From contig NZ_JAATHD010000021.1 in assembly GCF_011947265.1 (NCBI RefSeq), forward strand, positions 50,338-114,337: a DNA stretch of 64,000 nucleotides, written 5' to 3'. The notes beneath the pieces were generated by a model. It worked only from the letters and a program-made list of their open reading frames with translations, had not been told where the DNA came from and ran no database searches. Position 1 is the first letter of the stretch; every line of letters begins with the position of its first letter. Shown piece after piece: positions 41,990 through 52,209 of this stretch. The position numbers and the translations under genes are program-made. This stretch comes from Paenibacillus sp. HB172176. GTDB lineage: Bacteria; Bacillota; Bacilli; Paenibacillales; Paenibacillaceae.

Positions 41990-43102
41990 ATGACAGCAAC
42001 TAAAGGACTGGAAGGCATTGTCGCAGCGGCATCTTCCATAAGCTCTATTATTGACGGCGTACTTACTTATCGCGGCATAGATATCGACGATCTGGCTGCG
42101 AATGCTTCCTTCGAAGAAGTAGCTTATCTGTTATGGTACGGCAAGCTTCCAACCAGATCCGAGCTCGACAAGCTGAACGCGCAATTGGATGAATATGCTT
42201 CGATTCCGAATGAAGTCATTGAGCAAATAAAGCTGTACGGCAAAAATACGAATTCAATGGCAGCTCTCCGCACGGCGGTGTCCAGCCTGGCCTTGTATGA
42301 TGAATCCGCTAACGAAATGACCCCTGAAGCCAATCAACTGAAAGCGATTAAACTGCAGGCGCAGTTGCCTACGGTAATCGCTGCTTTCGCGCGTATTCGC
42401 GAAGGCAAAGAGCCGGTAGCGCCGAAGAAGGGTGTATCCATCGCCCATAACTTCCTCTATATGCTGAAGGGCGAGGAGCCTGCCGAGGTAGCGGTCAAGG
42501 CATTGGATCAGGCGCTTGTGCTGCATGCCGATCACGAGCTTAACGCTTCCACCTTCGCTGCGCGCGTTACGGTTGCGACCCTGTCCGATATTTATTCGGG
42601 CGTTACGTCCGCGATCGGCGCTTTGAAAGGTCCGCTTCACGGCGGAGCGAACGAAGCGGTAATGGTTATGCTCGAAGAAATCGGCTCGTTCGACAAAGTA
42701 GAGGGCTATATCCAGAACGCACTCGCGAACAAACAGAAAATTATGGGCTTTGGTCATCGCGTGTACAAGAACGGCGATCCGCGCGCGAAGCATCTCCAGA
42801 AGATGTCCCGCGAGCTGGGCAAGCTGAAAGGCAACATGGAGCTCTACGAAATGTCGATCAAGATTGAAGAGCTCGTAACCGGGCAGAAGGGCCTCAAGCC
42901 GAATGTCGATTTCTACTCGGCATCCGTGTACACGACGCTTGAAATTCCGCGCGATCTCTTTACGCCGATTTTCGCGATCAGCCGCGTATCCGGCTGGTGC
43001 GCGCATATTCTCGAGCAATATCAGGACAATCGTCTTATTCGTCCGCGCGCCGACTATGTCGGACCGACGAATGTCAAATACGTGCCGATTGAACAGCGTT
43101 AA
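41990..43102 (+). CDS. citZ: Citrate synthase
   Basis: 370 residues, ATG 41990 after AAAGGAGAG. Gram-positive type II citrate synthase: KGLEGIVAAASSISSIIDGVLTYRG, LHADHELNASTFAARV (catalytic His), GPLHGGANEAVM (catalytic His), GFGHRVYKNGDPRAK and YSASVYTTL (from the catalytic Asp segment). It condenses oxaloacetate and acetyl-CoA. First of citZ-icd-mdh as in Bacillus. I see no clear CcpC dyad in the 270 bases upstream. Confidence 0.95.
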   Translation: MTATKGLEGIVAAASSISSIIDGVLTYRGIDIDDLAANASFEEVAYLLWYGKLPTRSELDKLNAQLDEYASIPNEVIEQIKLYGKNTNSMAALRTAVSSLALYDESANEMTPEANQLKAIKLQAQLPTVIAAFARIREGKEPVAPKKGVSIAHNFLYMLKGEEPAEVAVKALDQALVLHADHELNASTFAARVTVATLSDIYSGVTSAIGALKGPLHGGANEAVMVMLEEIGSFDKVEGYIQNALANKQKIMGFGHRVYKNGDPRAKHLQKMSRELGKLKGNMELYEMSIKIEELVTGQKGLKPNVDFYSASVYTTLEIPRDLFTPIFAISRVSGWCAHILEQYQDNRLIRPRADYVGPTNVKYVPIEQR

Positions 43103-43179
43103 ACCAAACCTGATCGATCATTTTTTGACCGCAATAACGATGCGCTTTAACAACAATACTTTTCAGGAGGATTTATATC

Positions 43180-44475
<1,296 letters not shown>

Positions 44476-44487
44476 AACAATAACGAG

Positions 44488-44513
44488 ATTGCCCTTGCGA
44501 AAGCGAGGGCAAT
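44488..44513 (+). other. Stem-loop between icd and mdh
   Basis: ATTGCCCTTGC-GAAA-GCGAGGGCAAT is a stable stem with a GNRA-like tetraloop and no U-run. It may be an mRNA-stabilising or partial-termination element. Confidence 0.55.
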
Positions 44514-44562
44514 TGTTATCGGAGCACGCTTCATTATATTTTGGATTGGAGGAAGAAAAGGA

Positions 44563-45510
44563 ATGGCTATTGCCCGTAAGAAAATTTCGGTCGTGGGAGC
44601 CGGATTCACTGGCGCGACAACGGCTCTGATGCTGGCGCAGAAGGAGCTTGGCGATGTCGTGCTTGTAGATATCGCGCCGCTGGAGAATCCGACGAAAGGC
44701 AAGGCTCTGGATATGCTGGAGGCCACACCGGTCATGGGAGTGGACGCTCATATCTCAGGCACGTCGAGCTATGATGATACGAGAGATTCCGATGTTGTCA
44801 TCATTACGGCAGGCGTTGCCCGAAAGCCCGGCATGAGCCGCGATGATCTGGTGAACACGAATGCCGGCATCGTTAGATCGGTGTGCGAGCAAGTAAAGGC
44901 AACGTCTCCGAACGCTTATGTTATTATCCTGAGCAATCCGGTCGACGCGATGACTTACGCAGCCTTCCAAACACTCGGCTTTCCGAAAAATAGAGTGATC
45001 GGCCAATCCGGCGTGCTCGATACAGCGCGTTATTGCACGTTCATCGCCCAAGAGCTGGACGTGTCTGTAGAGGATGTTCGCGGCTTCGTATTGGGCGGAC
45101 ATGGCGATGATATGGTTCCGCTCGTTCGCTATTCGAATGTCGCGGGAATTCCGATAGAGAAGCTGATCCCGGCGGATCGCATTGAGGCGATCGTGCAGCG
45201 CGCGAGGGTTGGCGGAGGAGAAATCGTCAATCTGCTGGGCAACGGCAGCGCGTATTACGCTCCGGCGGCTTCCCTGGTGCAAATGACGGAAGCCGTGCTC
45301 AAGGACAAGAAGCGCATTCTTCCCGTCATCGCTTATTTGGAAGGCGAATTCGGCTATCGAGATCTGTTCATGGGCGTCCCGGCAGTTATCGGCGGAGACG
45401 GAATCGAGAAAGTAATCGAGCTTGAATTGACGCCGGAAGAGAAAGCGGCACTGGATAAATCGGCGGAATCGGTGAGGAATGTCATCAAAGTAGTGCAGGC
45501 TGGCCAGTAG
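44563..45510 (+). CDS. mdh: Malate dehydrogenase
   Basis: 315 residues, ATG 44563 after GGAGG. LDH-like MDH: NAD-binding VVGAGFTGATTALMLAQ, ITAGVARKPGMSRDDLV, ILSNPVDAMTY, IGQSGVLDTARY, VLGGHGDDMVPLVRYS (catalytic His). It oxidises malate to oxaloacetate, closing citZ-icd-mdh. In many Bacillales phoP-phoR follows mdh; here recQ follows. Confidence 0.95.
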   Translation: MAIARKKISVVGAGFTGATTALMLAQKELGDVVLVDIAPLENPTKGKALDMLEATPVMGVDAHISGTSSYDDTRDSDVVIITAGVARKPGMSRDDLVNTNAGIVRSVCEQVKATSPNAYVIILSNPVDAMTYAAFQTLGFPKNRVIGQSGVLDTARYCTFIAQELDVSVEDVRGFVLGGHGDDMVPLVRYSNVAGIPIEKLIPADRIEAIVQRARVGGGEIVNLLGNGSAYYAPAASLVQMTEAVLKDKKRILPVIAYLEGEFGYRDLFMGVPAVIGGDGIEKVIELELTPEEKAALDKSAESVRNVIKVVQAGQ

Positions 45511-45559
45511 TTGTCTTGCTCAGCTTATATAGCGTTACGCGATAAAATTCGTTTGGGAG

Positions 45560-45588
45560 GACCCTGACACATGCTGCCAGGGTCTTTC
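45560..45588 (+). terminator. Probable terminator between mdh and recQ
   Basis: GACCCTG (45560-45566) pairs with CAGGGTC (45578-45584), followed by TTTC. The stem is modest. Confidence 0.5.
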
Positions 45589-45611
45589 TATGTTTCGGGA
45601 GGCGAAGATTC

Positions 45612-47792
45612 ATGATTGAACAAGCACAGCAGGCATTAAAAAAAATATACGGCTTCGATACGTTCAGAAAAGGACAGGAAGAGATTATATCAGGCATTCT
45701 GGAGGGCCATGACACCCTCGCGATCCTTCCGACAGGCGGAGGAAAGTCGGTCTGCTATCAGATACCGGCTATGCTGCTGCCGGGAACAACGCTCGTTATA
45801 TCGCCGCTCATTTCTTTGATGAAGGATCAGGTGGACAGCTTGCGCAGATTAGGCGTCTCCGCAGCGTTCTTGAACAGCTCGCTCGGCGCAGCCGAATATC
45901 GCGGGGTGCTTCGGAGTGCCATGAACGGCGATTACAAGCTTTTGTATGTTGCTCCGGAGCGTTTGGACGCCCCGATGTTCCAGAGCTTGTCGGAGCAGCT
46001 TCAAATTCCGCTCATCGCAATCGATGAAGCGCATTGCGTCTCGCAATGGGGACATGATTTTCGGCCAAGCTATCGGCAATTGGCAGAATGGATCGGCCGC
46101 ATGCCGAATCGTCCGTTAGTGGCCGGCTTTACTGCGACCGCAACCAATGAAGTGGCGGAGGATATCGTAAGAATGCTCCGGCTGCGGAATCCGAAAACCT
46201 ATGTGACCGGCTTCGCGCGCCCCAATCTCTCCTTGTCCGTTGTCACGGGGGCGGATAAGAAGCGCTTCCTTCTTCGTTTCTTGAAGGAAAGAGAGCAGCA
46301 ATCCGGTATTATCTATGCGGCAACCCGCAAGGAAACCCAGCAAGTAACAGAGCTGCTGCAGAGCGAAGGAATCGAAGCTAGCAAATATCATGGCGGCTTG
46401 TCGGATGCGGAGAGAATGGAGGCCCAGGAGCAATTCCGGTTCGATCAGGTCCGCATTATGGTCGCCACCAACGCATTTGGCATGGGCATCGATAAGCCGA
46501 ATGTCCGATACGTCGTGCATTGGCAAATTCCCGGCGATCTGGAGTCCTACTACCAGGAAGCCGGAAGAGCGGGGAGAGATGGAGAAGAAAGCGAATGCGT
46601 CCTGCTGTTCGAGCCGGCGGATATGCAAATTCAGCGCTTCCTCATCGAGCAAGGAATGGCTGCGGAGGATCGCAAATCCATTCAGATGTCGAAGCTCCAT
46701 AACATGATGAATTATTGCCGCACGGATCGTTGCCTGCAGCAATATATCGTCGATTATTTCGGCGAGAGCGATGTGGAGCCCTGCGGGAAATGCAGCTCCT
46801 GTCTGGATAAGAGCGAATTGACCGACCGGACGGAAGAAGCCAAGATGGCTTTATCCTGCGTGGGCAGGATGAAAGGCCGTTTCGGCGTGACGATGGTCGC
46901 CAAGGTGTTGAAAGGCTCCCGAGACAAGCGACTTCTGGAATCGGGGCTGGACCGTCTGTCCACCTACAGTCTCATGCGTCATTTGCCTGAGAAGGAAATC
47001 GCGGACTGGCTTTATTGGCTGGTCGCGGAAGGGTATCTCCGGCTTACCGAAGGACAATATCCTACCGTGACGCTAGCGTCTAACGCATTGCCGGTGCTTG
47101 AAGGCCGGGAAACGATCAAGCAGCGGGTCAGAGCCACGGTGAAGCAGGCGCATAGCGCAAGCGCTTCATTCGCATCGCCTGTTTTCGAGTCTTTGAAGCA
47201 ATGGCGCAAGGAAGCCGCTGCGAAGGAAGGCGTTCCTCCGTTCATGATTTTCTCCGATGCAACCTTGAGGGAAATCGCTGTCGCAATGCCAGCCCATCGG
47301 GATGAGCTGCTAGCTGTGAAAGGCATTGGCGCCGCCAAAGCGGATCGCTATGGCGACGAACTGCTGCAGCTCGCGCAAGAGCTTCGCTCCTTGCATGGCG
47401 GAGCCGCTCAAAGGGTATCTTCCCCATCATCCAATCAGGGCGAGTCTCCCCAAGCAAGCCCTGTTGCTCGGGCAAGCCGTTCGGTCGGGGAGGAGGAGCC
47501 AAGTCATCTGGCTTCCTTCCAGCTCTTTCAGGAAGGGCATGACCCGGGAGAAATTGCGAAGCAGCGAGGCATGAGTCAGGTTACCGTGGAAGGACATATT
47601 ATACGTTGCGCGACGGAAGGCATGGCAATCGACTGGAATCGCATTATCGTGCCCGAGGAAGAGCCGCTCATTCTGGGGGCGATTGAAGAGGCGGGAGCGG
47701 AGAAGCTGAAGCCGATCAAGGATTTGCTTCCTGAATCCGTATCTTATTTCGCCATTAAAGCGGTACTCTGCAAAAAAAGCATGATGGGATGA
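45612..47792 (+). CDS. recQ: ATP-dependent DNA helicase RecQ
   Basis: 726 residues, ATG 45612 after GGAGG. Helicase motifs: PTGGGKS (40-46), IDEAHCVSQWGHDFRPSY, TATAT, ATNAFGMGIDKPNVRYVVH and QEAGRAGRDG. The RQC zinc site includes YFGE...CGKCSSCLD. The HRDC domain is at about 515-600 (FSDATLREIAVAMPAHRDELLAVKGIGAAKADRYG), and an extra C-terminal HTH_40-like domain at about 630-726 (EGHDPGEIAKQRGMSQVTVEGHI). It unwinds recombination intermediates and stalled forks. Confidence 0.95.
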   Translation: MIEQAQQALKKIYGFDTFRKGQEEIISGILEGHDTLAILPTGGGKSVCYQIPAMLLPGTTLVISPLISLMKDQVDSLRRLGVSAAFLNSSLGAAEYRGVLRSAMNGDYKLLYVAPERLDAPMFQSLSEQLQIPLIAIDEAHCVSQWGHDFRPSYRQLAEWIGRMPNRPLVAGFTATATNEVAEDIVRMLRLRNPKTYVTGFARPNLSLSVVTGADKKRFLLRFLKEREQQSGIIYAATRKETQQVTELLQSEGIEASKYHGGLSDAERMEAQEQFRFDQVRIMVATNAFGMGIDKPNVRYVVHWQIPGDLESYYQEAGRAGRDGEESECVLLFEPADMQIQRFLIEQGMAAEDRKSIQMSKLHNMMNYCRTDRCLQQYIVDYFGESDVEPCGKCSSCLDKSELTDRTEEAKMALSCVGRMKGRFGVTMVAKVLKGSRDKRLLESGLDRLSTYSLMRHLPEKEIADWLYWLVAEGYLRLTEGQYPTVTLASNALPVLEGRETIKQRVRATVKQAHSASASFASPVFESLKQWRKEAAAKEGVPPFMIFSDATLREIAVAMPAHRDELLAVKGIGAAKADRYGDELLQLAQELRSLHGGAAQRVSSPSSNQGESPQASPVARASRSVGEEEPSHLASFQLFQEGHDPGEIAKQRGMSQVTVEGHIIRCATEGMAIDWNRIIVPEEEPLILGAIEEAGAEKLKPIKDLLPESVSYFAIKAVLCKKSMMG

Positions 47793-47894
47793 CATCGGAT
47801 TGTCATTTGAATTAAAGCGAGTTTCTGATAAACTGTTTAATAGAATGCGCTAGGCGAGATGAAAAAGAAATCAGGAACTTAGGAGGAAATGATT

Positions 47895-48314
47895 ATGGAA
47901 AGAGCATTGCTTTTCTTGCATTTGCTTGGAGCGGTTGGAATGGGCTTCTACATTGTATTGCCATTTATCATTAGCAAGGCATCGAAGCTGGCAGGCGCGG
48001 GTCAAGAAGGGCTCGCGGCAGGCGTGCTTTCCGCGAATCGCATCGTGCAATATTTTCTTGTGCTGCAGCTTATTACGGGCGGTTACTTGATGTCCAAGTA
48101 CGATCTGTCTGTCGCATGGATGATCATTGTCGTTTTGCTGTTTCTGGGCATTGCGGCCTTGGGCGGCATTATCTCCAAGCCATTAAAGCTCGTTATCAGC
48201 TCGATCAAGGAAGGCAAGGACGCCTCCTCCCATTTCGGCAAGGCGAAGGTGCTCAGCTATATCATTCTAATCTTGTATGTGGCTGTTATTTACTTCATGT
48301 ATTATTCATTCTAA
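47895..48314 (+). CDS. Small four-TM membrane protein
   Basis: 139 residues from ATG 47895 (8 bases after AGGAGG; ATG 47889 is too close). Four hydrophobic helices at about 3-25, 50-67, 71-92 and 115-137, a DUF2269/CopD-like look. No catalytic motif. Its own SD and the 100-base gap after recQ suggest independent expression. Function not recognised. Confidence 0.65.
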   Translation: MERALLFLHLLGAVGMGFYIVLPFIISKASKLAGAGQEGLAAGVLSANRIVQYFLVLQLITGGYLMSKYDLSVAWMIIVVLLFLGIAALGGIISKPLKLVISSIKEGKDASSHFGKAKVLSYIILILYVAVIYFMYYSF

Positions 48315-48344
48315 GAATTCAATGATAATCAGGGGGATTAAACC

Positions 48345-49301
48345 GTGCATGAAAATTCACCGCAGATCATAACATTCGGCGAATCGATGGCATTGTTCAT
48401 GCCGCAGGAGCATCGTTCGATCGAAAGGGCTTCCTTGCTGGAACAGGGATTCGGCGGAGCAGAAAGCAATGTCGCGATCGGTCTTGCGCGTCTTGGCGCT
48501 TCGGTAGGCTGGTTCGGCGCCTTAGGCGACGATCCCTTCGGCAAGTTGATTTTGAAAACGCTGCGAGGAGAGGGCGTCGATATATCACGGGTCAGGCTTA
48601 GCGGGGCGGCTCCGACGGGCATGATGTTCCGCGAGCATGTGGCGGGAAGGCTTGCCGTCCATTACTTCCGCAAGCATTCGGCAGCGAGTCAGATGAGGCC
48701 CGAGGATTTGGACGAAAACTACATACGCAATGCCAAGCTGCTTCACGTGACCGGCATTACAACGGCGCTGAGCGATTCGTGCCGGCAAACGGTTCGAAAA
48801 GCCGTGGAGATCGCCAAGGATGCCGGCGTGAAGATCAGCTTCGATCCGAATCTGAGGCTGAAGCTGTGGTCCATTGAGGAAGCAAGGGAAACGCTGCTGC
48901 CGCTTATCGAGGACGCGGATTATTTCCTGCCGGGCTGGGATGAGCTGAAGCTTCTCTATGATACCGATGATTATAAGCTTGTGAAGGCGAAGCTGGAGAA
49001 GCTGAAAGCGATCTCCATTATTAAAGGGGTGGGCGATTCCACCGTTATTCTGGATGACGGGAAGGAGACGGAGGTGCCGTTCTATCCGGCCGAACAGGTT
49101 GTGGATACTGTCGGCGCGGGAGACGGCTTCTGCGCAGGTTTTCTCGCTGGCATCATGAAAGGCATGGAGCCGATTGAAGCCGTGCGTCTCGCCAGCATTA
49201 ACGGTTCGCTCGTCGTGCAAATGCGCGGGGATTGGGAAGCTTTGCCTGCATGGGATGTCGTGGAGCAGCGCATGTCCTCCAAGGCTTGGGTGGAGCGCTG
49301 A
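48345..49301 (+). CDS. PfkB-family sugar kinase (2-keto-3-deoxygluconate kinase-like)
   Basis: 318 residues from GTG 48345 after AGGGGGA. PfkB signatures: GGAESNVAIGLARLGASVGWFGALGDDPFG (N-terminal) and DTVGAGDGFCAGFLAGIMKG with the catalytic Asp near residue 257. The start TFGESMALF and FDPNLRLKLW fit KDG kinases. Substrate not certain. It is two bases before a DeoR regulator gene, so the pair forms an operon for catabolism of a sugar or sugar acid. Confidence 0.85.
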   Translation: MHENSPQIITFGESMALFMPQEHRSIERASLLEQGFGGAESNVAIGLARLGASVGWFGALGDDPFGKLILKTLRGEGVDISRVRLSGAAPTGMMFREHVAGRLAVHYFRKHSAASQMRPEDLDENYIRNAKLLHVTGITTALSDSCRQTVRKAVEIAKDAGVKISFDPNLRLKLWSIEEARETLLPLIEDADYFLPGWDELKLLYDTDDYKLVKAKLEKLKAISIIKGVGDSTVILDDGKETEVPFYPAEQVVDTVGAGDGFCAGFLAGIMKGMEPIEAVRLASINGSLVVQMRGDWEALPAWDVVEQRMSSKAWVER

Positions 49302-49303
49302 GC

Positions 49304-50086
49304 ATGGCGGAGTTAAGCGGTACGAAGGGCTCAAGAAGACGGGAAGCGATTCTTCAGCTGCTGAAGCAGCAAGGGAAGATTACGATTCAAGAGATGGTGG
49401 AGAGATTCGGATGTTCGGAAGCGACGGCCAGACGCGATCTGGAGCAGATGGAAGCGATCTATCCGGTTATTCGAACGATTGGCGGCGCGATGTACGACGG
49501 CATGGGCGCTATGCGCGAGCTTCCCTTCTCGGAGAAGGAAGGATTATCGATTCTCGAGAAAGAGAAGATTGCCAAGGCGGCAGCCTCGCAAATCGTGGAA
49601 GGCGATGTAATCGGATTATCCGGCGGCACGACCAATTTCCTGCTGGCCAAGCTGCTCAAAGGACGGCGGGGCATAACGGTCGTTACGAACGCAATCAATA
49701 TCGCGATGGAGTTGGCCGACAGCAGGATTCAGGTCGTTGTTACCGGCGGCATCATGAGGCATAACAGTTTTGAGCTCTGCGGACCGCTCGGCGAAGAGAT
49801 GATTGCCCAGCTTCATATCGGCAAGATGTTCATCGGCGTCGACGGCATCTCCTCCGAGGGAGGTATCTCCAGCTATTCCGAGCAAGAGGCTCAGAGCGCC
49901 AAAGCGTTGATCAAGCGCTCGCAGGAGACTTATGTCGTATTCGATCATACGAAAGCCAATCGCACGTCCTTGTTCTCCATCGCCGCTCTAACGGAAATAA
50001 AGGGAGTCATCACTGACTCCCCTCTTGACGGGCCGCTTGGCGATGCCATTCGTCTTCATGGCATCACAGTCTATTTGCCTGATTAG
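49304..50086 (+). CDS. DeoR-family transcriptional regulator
   Basis: 260 residues from ATG 49304, GGTGGAG upstream, two bases after the kinase stop. N-terminal HTH (about 10-60: RREAILQLLKQQGKITIQEMVERFGCSEATARRDLEQM). C-terminal DeoRC sugar-phosphate sensor (about 80-250: DVIGLSGGTTNFLLA, VTNAINIAMELA, FIGVDGIS and KALIKRS). It probably represses the upstream kinase gene and responds to its product, and may also act on nagBA, with which it is convergent (4-bp overlap). Confidence 0.86.
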   Translation: MAELSGTKGSRRREAILQLLKQQGKITIQEMVERFGCSEATARRDLEQMEAIYPVIRTIGGAMYDGMGAMRELPFSEKEGLSILEKEKIAKAAASQIVEGDVIGLSGGTTNFLLAKLLKGRRGITVVTNAINIAMELADSRIQVVVTGGIMRHNSFELCGPLGEEMIAQLHIGKMFIGVDGISSEGGISSYSEQEAQSAKALIKRSQETYVVFDHTKANRTSLFSIAALTEIKGVITDSPLDGPLGDAIRLHGITVYLPD

Positions 50087-51279
50087 CGATCCTCGCTCGA
50101 GAAAATTCGGTTGCCTCTCACCCAGGTGCCGACAACGCTCATAGAAGGATCGGTCAATACGAGATCGGCTTGCTTGCCTGGCGCAATCGAGCCGGTCTCT
50201 TTGTCAATCCCGAGCTCTCTCGCCGGATTGCCGCTTGCCATGCGGCTAATCTCTTGAACGGAAAGCTTGGTATGCTCAAGCATGTAGCGGAAAGCGCGGA
50301 TCATGCTGAGGCTGCTTCCCGCCAGCGAACCTCCATCCCGAAGTCTGGCTACGCTATTCTTCACCACTACATCGAGTCCGCCCAGATTATAGTTGCCGTC
50401 CGACATGCCGGCCGCTTCAATCGCATCCGTTATAAGAATGAGCTTGTCGATCGGCTTGGCTTTGATCATCAAGGCGATGGCTGCGGGATGCACATGCTCG
50501 CCGTCCGCGATGATCTCGGCATGAATGCGATCATCGGTCAATACGGCGCCAAGCGTGCCGGGCTCTCTGTGATGAAGGCCCTTCATCGCGTTATACGTGT
50601 GCACGGCATGGGATAGACCTCCATCAGCAGCTTTTATCATCTCACTGTAATTGGCATCGGTATGTCCGGCCGCCGCAAGGATGCCGTGCTCCGCGAGCCA
50701 AGAGATGGTCTCGGCAGCGCCTTCCTTCTCCGGAGCCAGAGTCAGCAGCTTAATGAGCTTCGGATATCGCTCCGTCCAGGCCTCAAGCCAGGAAAGCTGA
50801 GGTTCCCGAATATAAGCGGGATTTTGCGCGCCGGGCCATTTCTCGCTGATGAAGGGTCCTTCGAGATGGACGCCGAGCAATTGCGCGTGCGGCATGCCTT
50901 CCTTCTGATAGTCGGATACGGCCAGCAGCACCTTCTCGATGGCTTCCTTGGAGGCGGTCATGGTCGTTGCAAGCATGCCGGTTGTTCCTTGGGAAGCGTG
51001 ATAGGAGGTAATACGATCGAAGCTTTCCCCATCCGCGTTCATGAAGTCGCCGCCGAAGCCGCCGTGAACATGCATATCGATGAAGCCCGGCAGAAGCCAT
51101 CCTCCGTTGCCGTTAACGATCGAACTGCCCGGCGGCAACGAAATATCATCGATTGAAGCTTCCTCTGTATAGAGGGCGTCTATTATACCGTTCTTCACAT
51201 GAACAGCGCCGATCTTAACTTCATCCTCCAGCACGATTTTTACATGATGGATGAACAACTCATTTTCATTAGCTTTCAT
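50083..51279 (-). CDS. nagA: N-acetylglucosamine-6-phosphate deacetylase
   Basis: 398 residues from ATG 51279, with AAGGATG upstream. Amidohydrolase fold: GFIDMHVHGGFGGDFM (HxH metal ligands), GVHLEGPFIS (Glu ligand), AAGHTDANYSEM (His), HAVHTYNAMKGLHHREPG and LITDAIEAAGM (catalytic Asp). It removes acetate from GlcNAc-6-P for use by NagB. Its start overlaps nagB's end by 11 bases, so translation is coupled. Confidence 0.95.
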   Translation of the reverse strand: MKANENELFIHHVKIVLEDEVKIGAVHVKNGIIDALYTEEASIDDISLPPGSSIVNGNGGWLLPGFIDMHVHGGFGGDFMNADGESFDRITSYHASQGTTGMLATTMTASKEAIEKVLLAVSDYQKEGMPHAQLLGVHLEGPFISEKWPGAQNPAYIREPQLSWLEAWTERYPKLIKLLTLAPEKEGAAETISWLAEHGILAAAGHTDANYSEMIKAADGGLSHAVHTYNAMKGLHHREPGTLGAVLTDDRIHAEIIADGEHVHPAAIALMIKAKPIDKLILITDAIEAAGMSDGNYNLGGLDVVVKNSVARLRDGGSLAGSSLSMIRAFRYMLEHTKLSVQEISRMASGNPARELGIDKETGSIAPGKQADLVLTDPSMSVVGTWVRGNRIFSSEDR

Positions 51280-52006
51280 TTGAATTCAACATCCTTCCTG
51301 CCTCTCGATCCAGCAGCACGATGACTCTTGGATGGGTTTGCAACAGGGAAGCGGGTACCTGTGTCGTGATCGGGCCTGTCAAAGCCTCTTTCACGATCGC
51401 CGCTTTGTCCGCGCCGCGAACGACCAGAAGAATCGACTTTGCTTTCAGAATGGAACCGACTCCCATCGTGTAAGCCCGAGTGGGAACCTCGTCCAAGGAT
51501 TCGAAGAAGCGAGCATTTGCTTGTCGCGTTTCTTCCTTCAGAGTAACAACATGCGTGCCATTAATCAATTCTTCGTGAGGCTCGTTAAAACCGATATGGC
51601 CGTTATGGCCGAGTCCAAGTAATTGAATATCGGCCGGGGAGGCTTCAAGCAGAGCGTTATAGCGGACACATTCTTTCCCGGGATCGGCAGCCATGCCATC
51701 AGGCAGATTCGTATGATCGGTCGGGATGTCCACCTTGGAGAACAAATTCTCGGACATATAATAGGCATAGCTTTGGTCATTATCCGGCGCAAGACCTACA
51801 TATTCGTCAAGATTGTAGGTCGTTACCTGTTTGAAGCTGACCTTGCCTTCGTTGCAGGCCTGAATGATTTCCCGATAGATGCCGATGGGGGTAGAGCCGG
51901 TGGCGAGGCCCAGCACCGCATCCGGCTTCTCGTTCACAAGGTCCACGAACAGCTTCGCGGCATGCTGATCTAATTGTTCATTGGTGTCAAAAATACGGAT
52001 ATCCAT
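51269..52006 (-). CDS. nagB: Glucosamine-6-phosphate deaminase
   Basis: 245 residues from ATG 52006 behind AGGAGG; the upstream in-frame ATG at 52033 has no SD. Motifs: GLATGSTPIGIYREI, TYNLDEYVGL (catalytic Asp), LLGLGHNGHIGFNEP (catalytic His and Glu). It converts GlcN-6-P to fructose-6-P and ammonia, joining GlcNAc use to glycolysis. First in nagBA. Promoter TTGTAA-N17-TACAAT at 52076-52048. Confidence 0.95.
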   Translation of the reverse strand: MDIRIFDTNEQLDQHAAKLFVDLVNEKPDAVLGLATGSTPIGIYREIIQACNEGKVSFKQVTTYNLDEYVGLAPDNDQSYAYYMSENLFSKVDIPTDHTNLPDGMAADPGKECVRYNALLEASPADIQLLGLGHNGHIGFNEPHEELINGTHVVTLKEETRQANARFFESLDEVPTRAYTMGVGSILKAKSILLVVRGADKAAIVKEALTGPITTQVPASLLQTHPRVIVLLDREAGRMLNSNES

Positions 52007-52047
52007 AATAGCCTCCTGAATATTTGCTGTCATTTGTGATTGATTAA

Positions 52048-52076
52048 ATTGTACACCTAAACTCGCTTTATTACAA
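52048..52076 (-). promoter_or_regulatory. Sigma-A promoter of nagBA
   Basis: Minus strand TTGTAA (52076-52071), 17 bases, TACAAT (52053-52048). Confidence 0.62.
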
Positions 52077-52082
52077 TAAAAA

Positions 52083-52109
52083 TGAAAATTTCAATCATTT
52101 AAATGATTG
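52083..52109. promoter_or_regulatory. Palindromic sites between nagBA and the isomerase gene
   Basis: CAATCATTTAAATGATTG (52092-52109) is an 18-bp perfect palindrome; TGAAAATTTCA (52083-52093) overlaps its left end. They lie just upstream of the nagB -35 and also upstream of the divergent isomerase gene, so a regulator could act on either. Confidence 0.5.
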
Positions 52110-52209
52110 TAAAAATCATAACATAGGTCTTATAGAGCATGCGCAGGAGTATTATGGTATGCTGTAAAAAGGTGAATTTTATAGCTACGGAAGCTTGGAG
52201 GTTTTGAAA

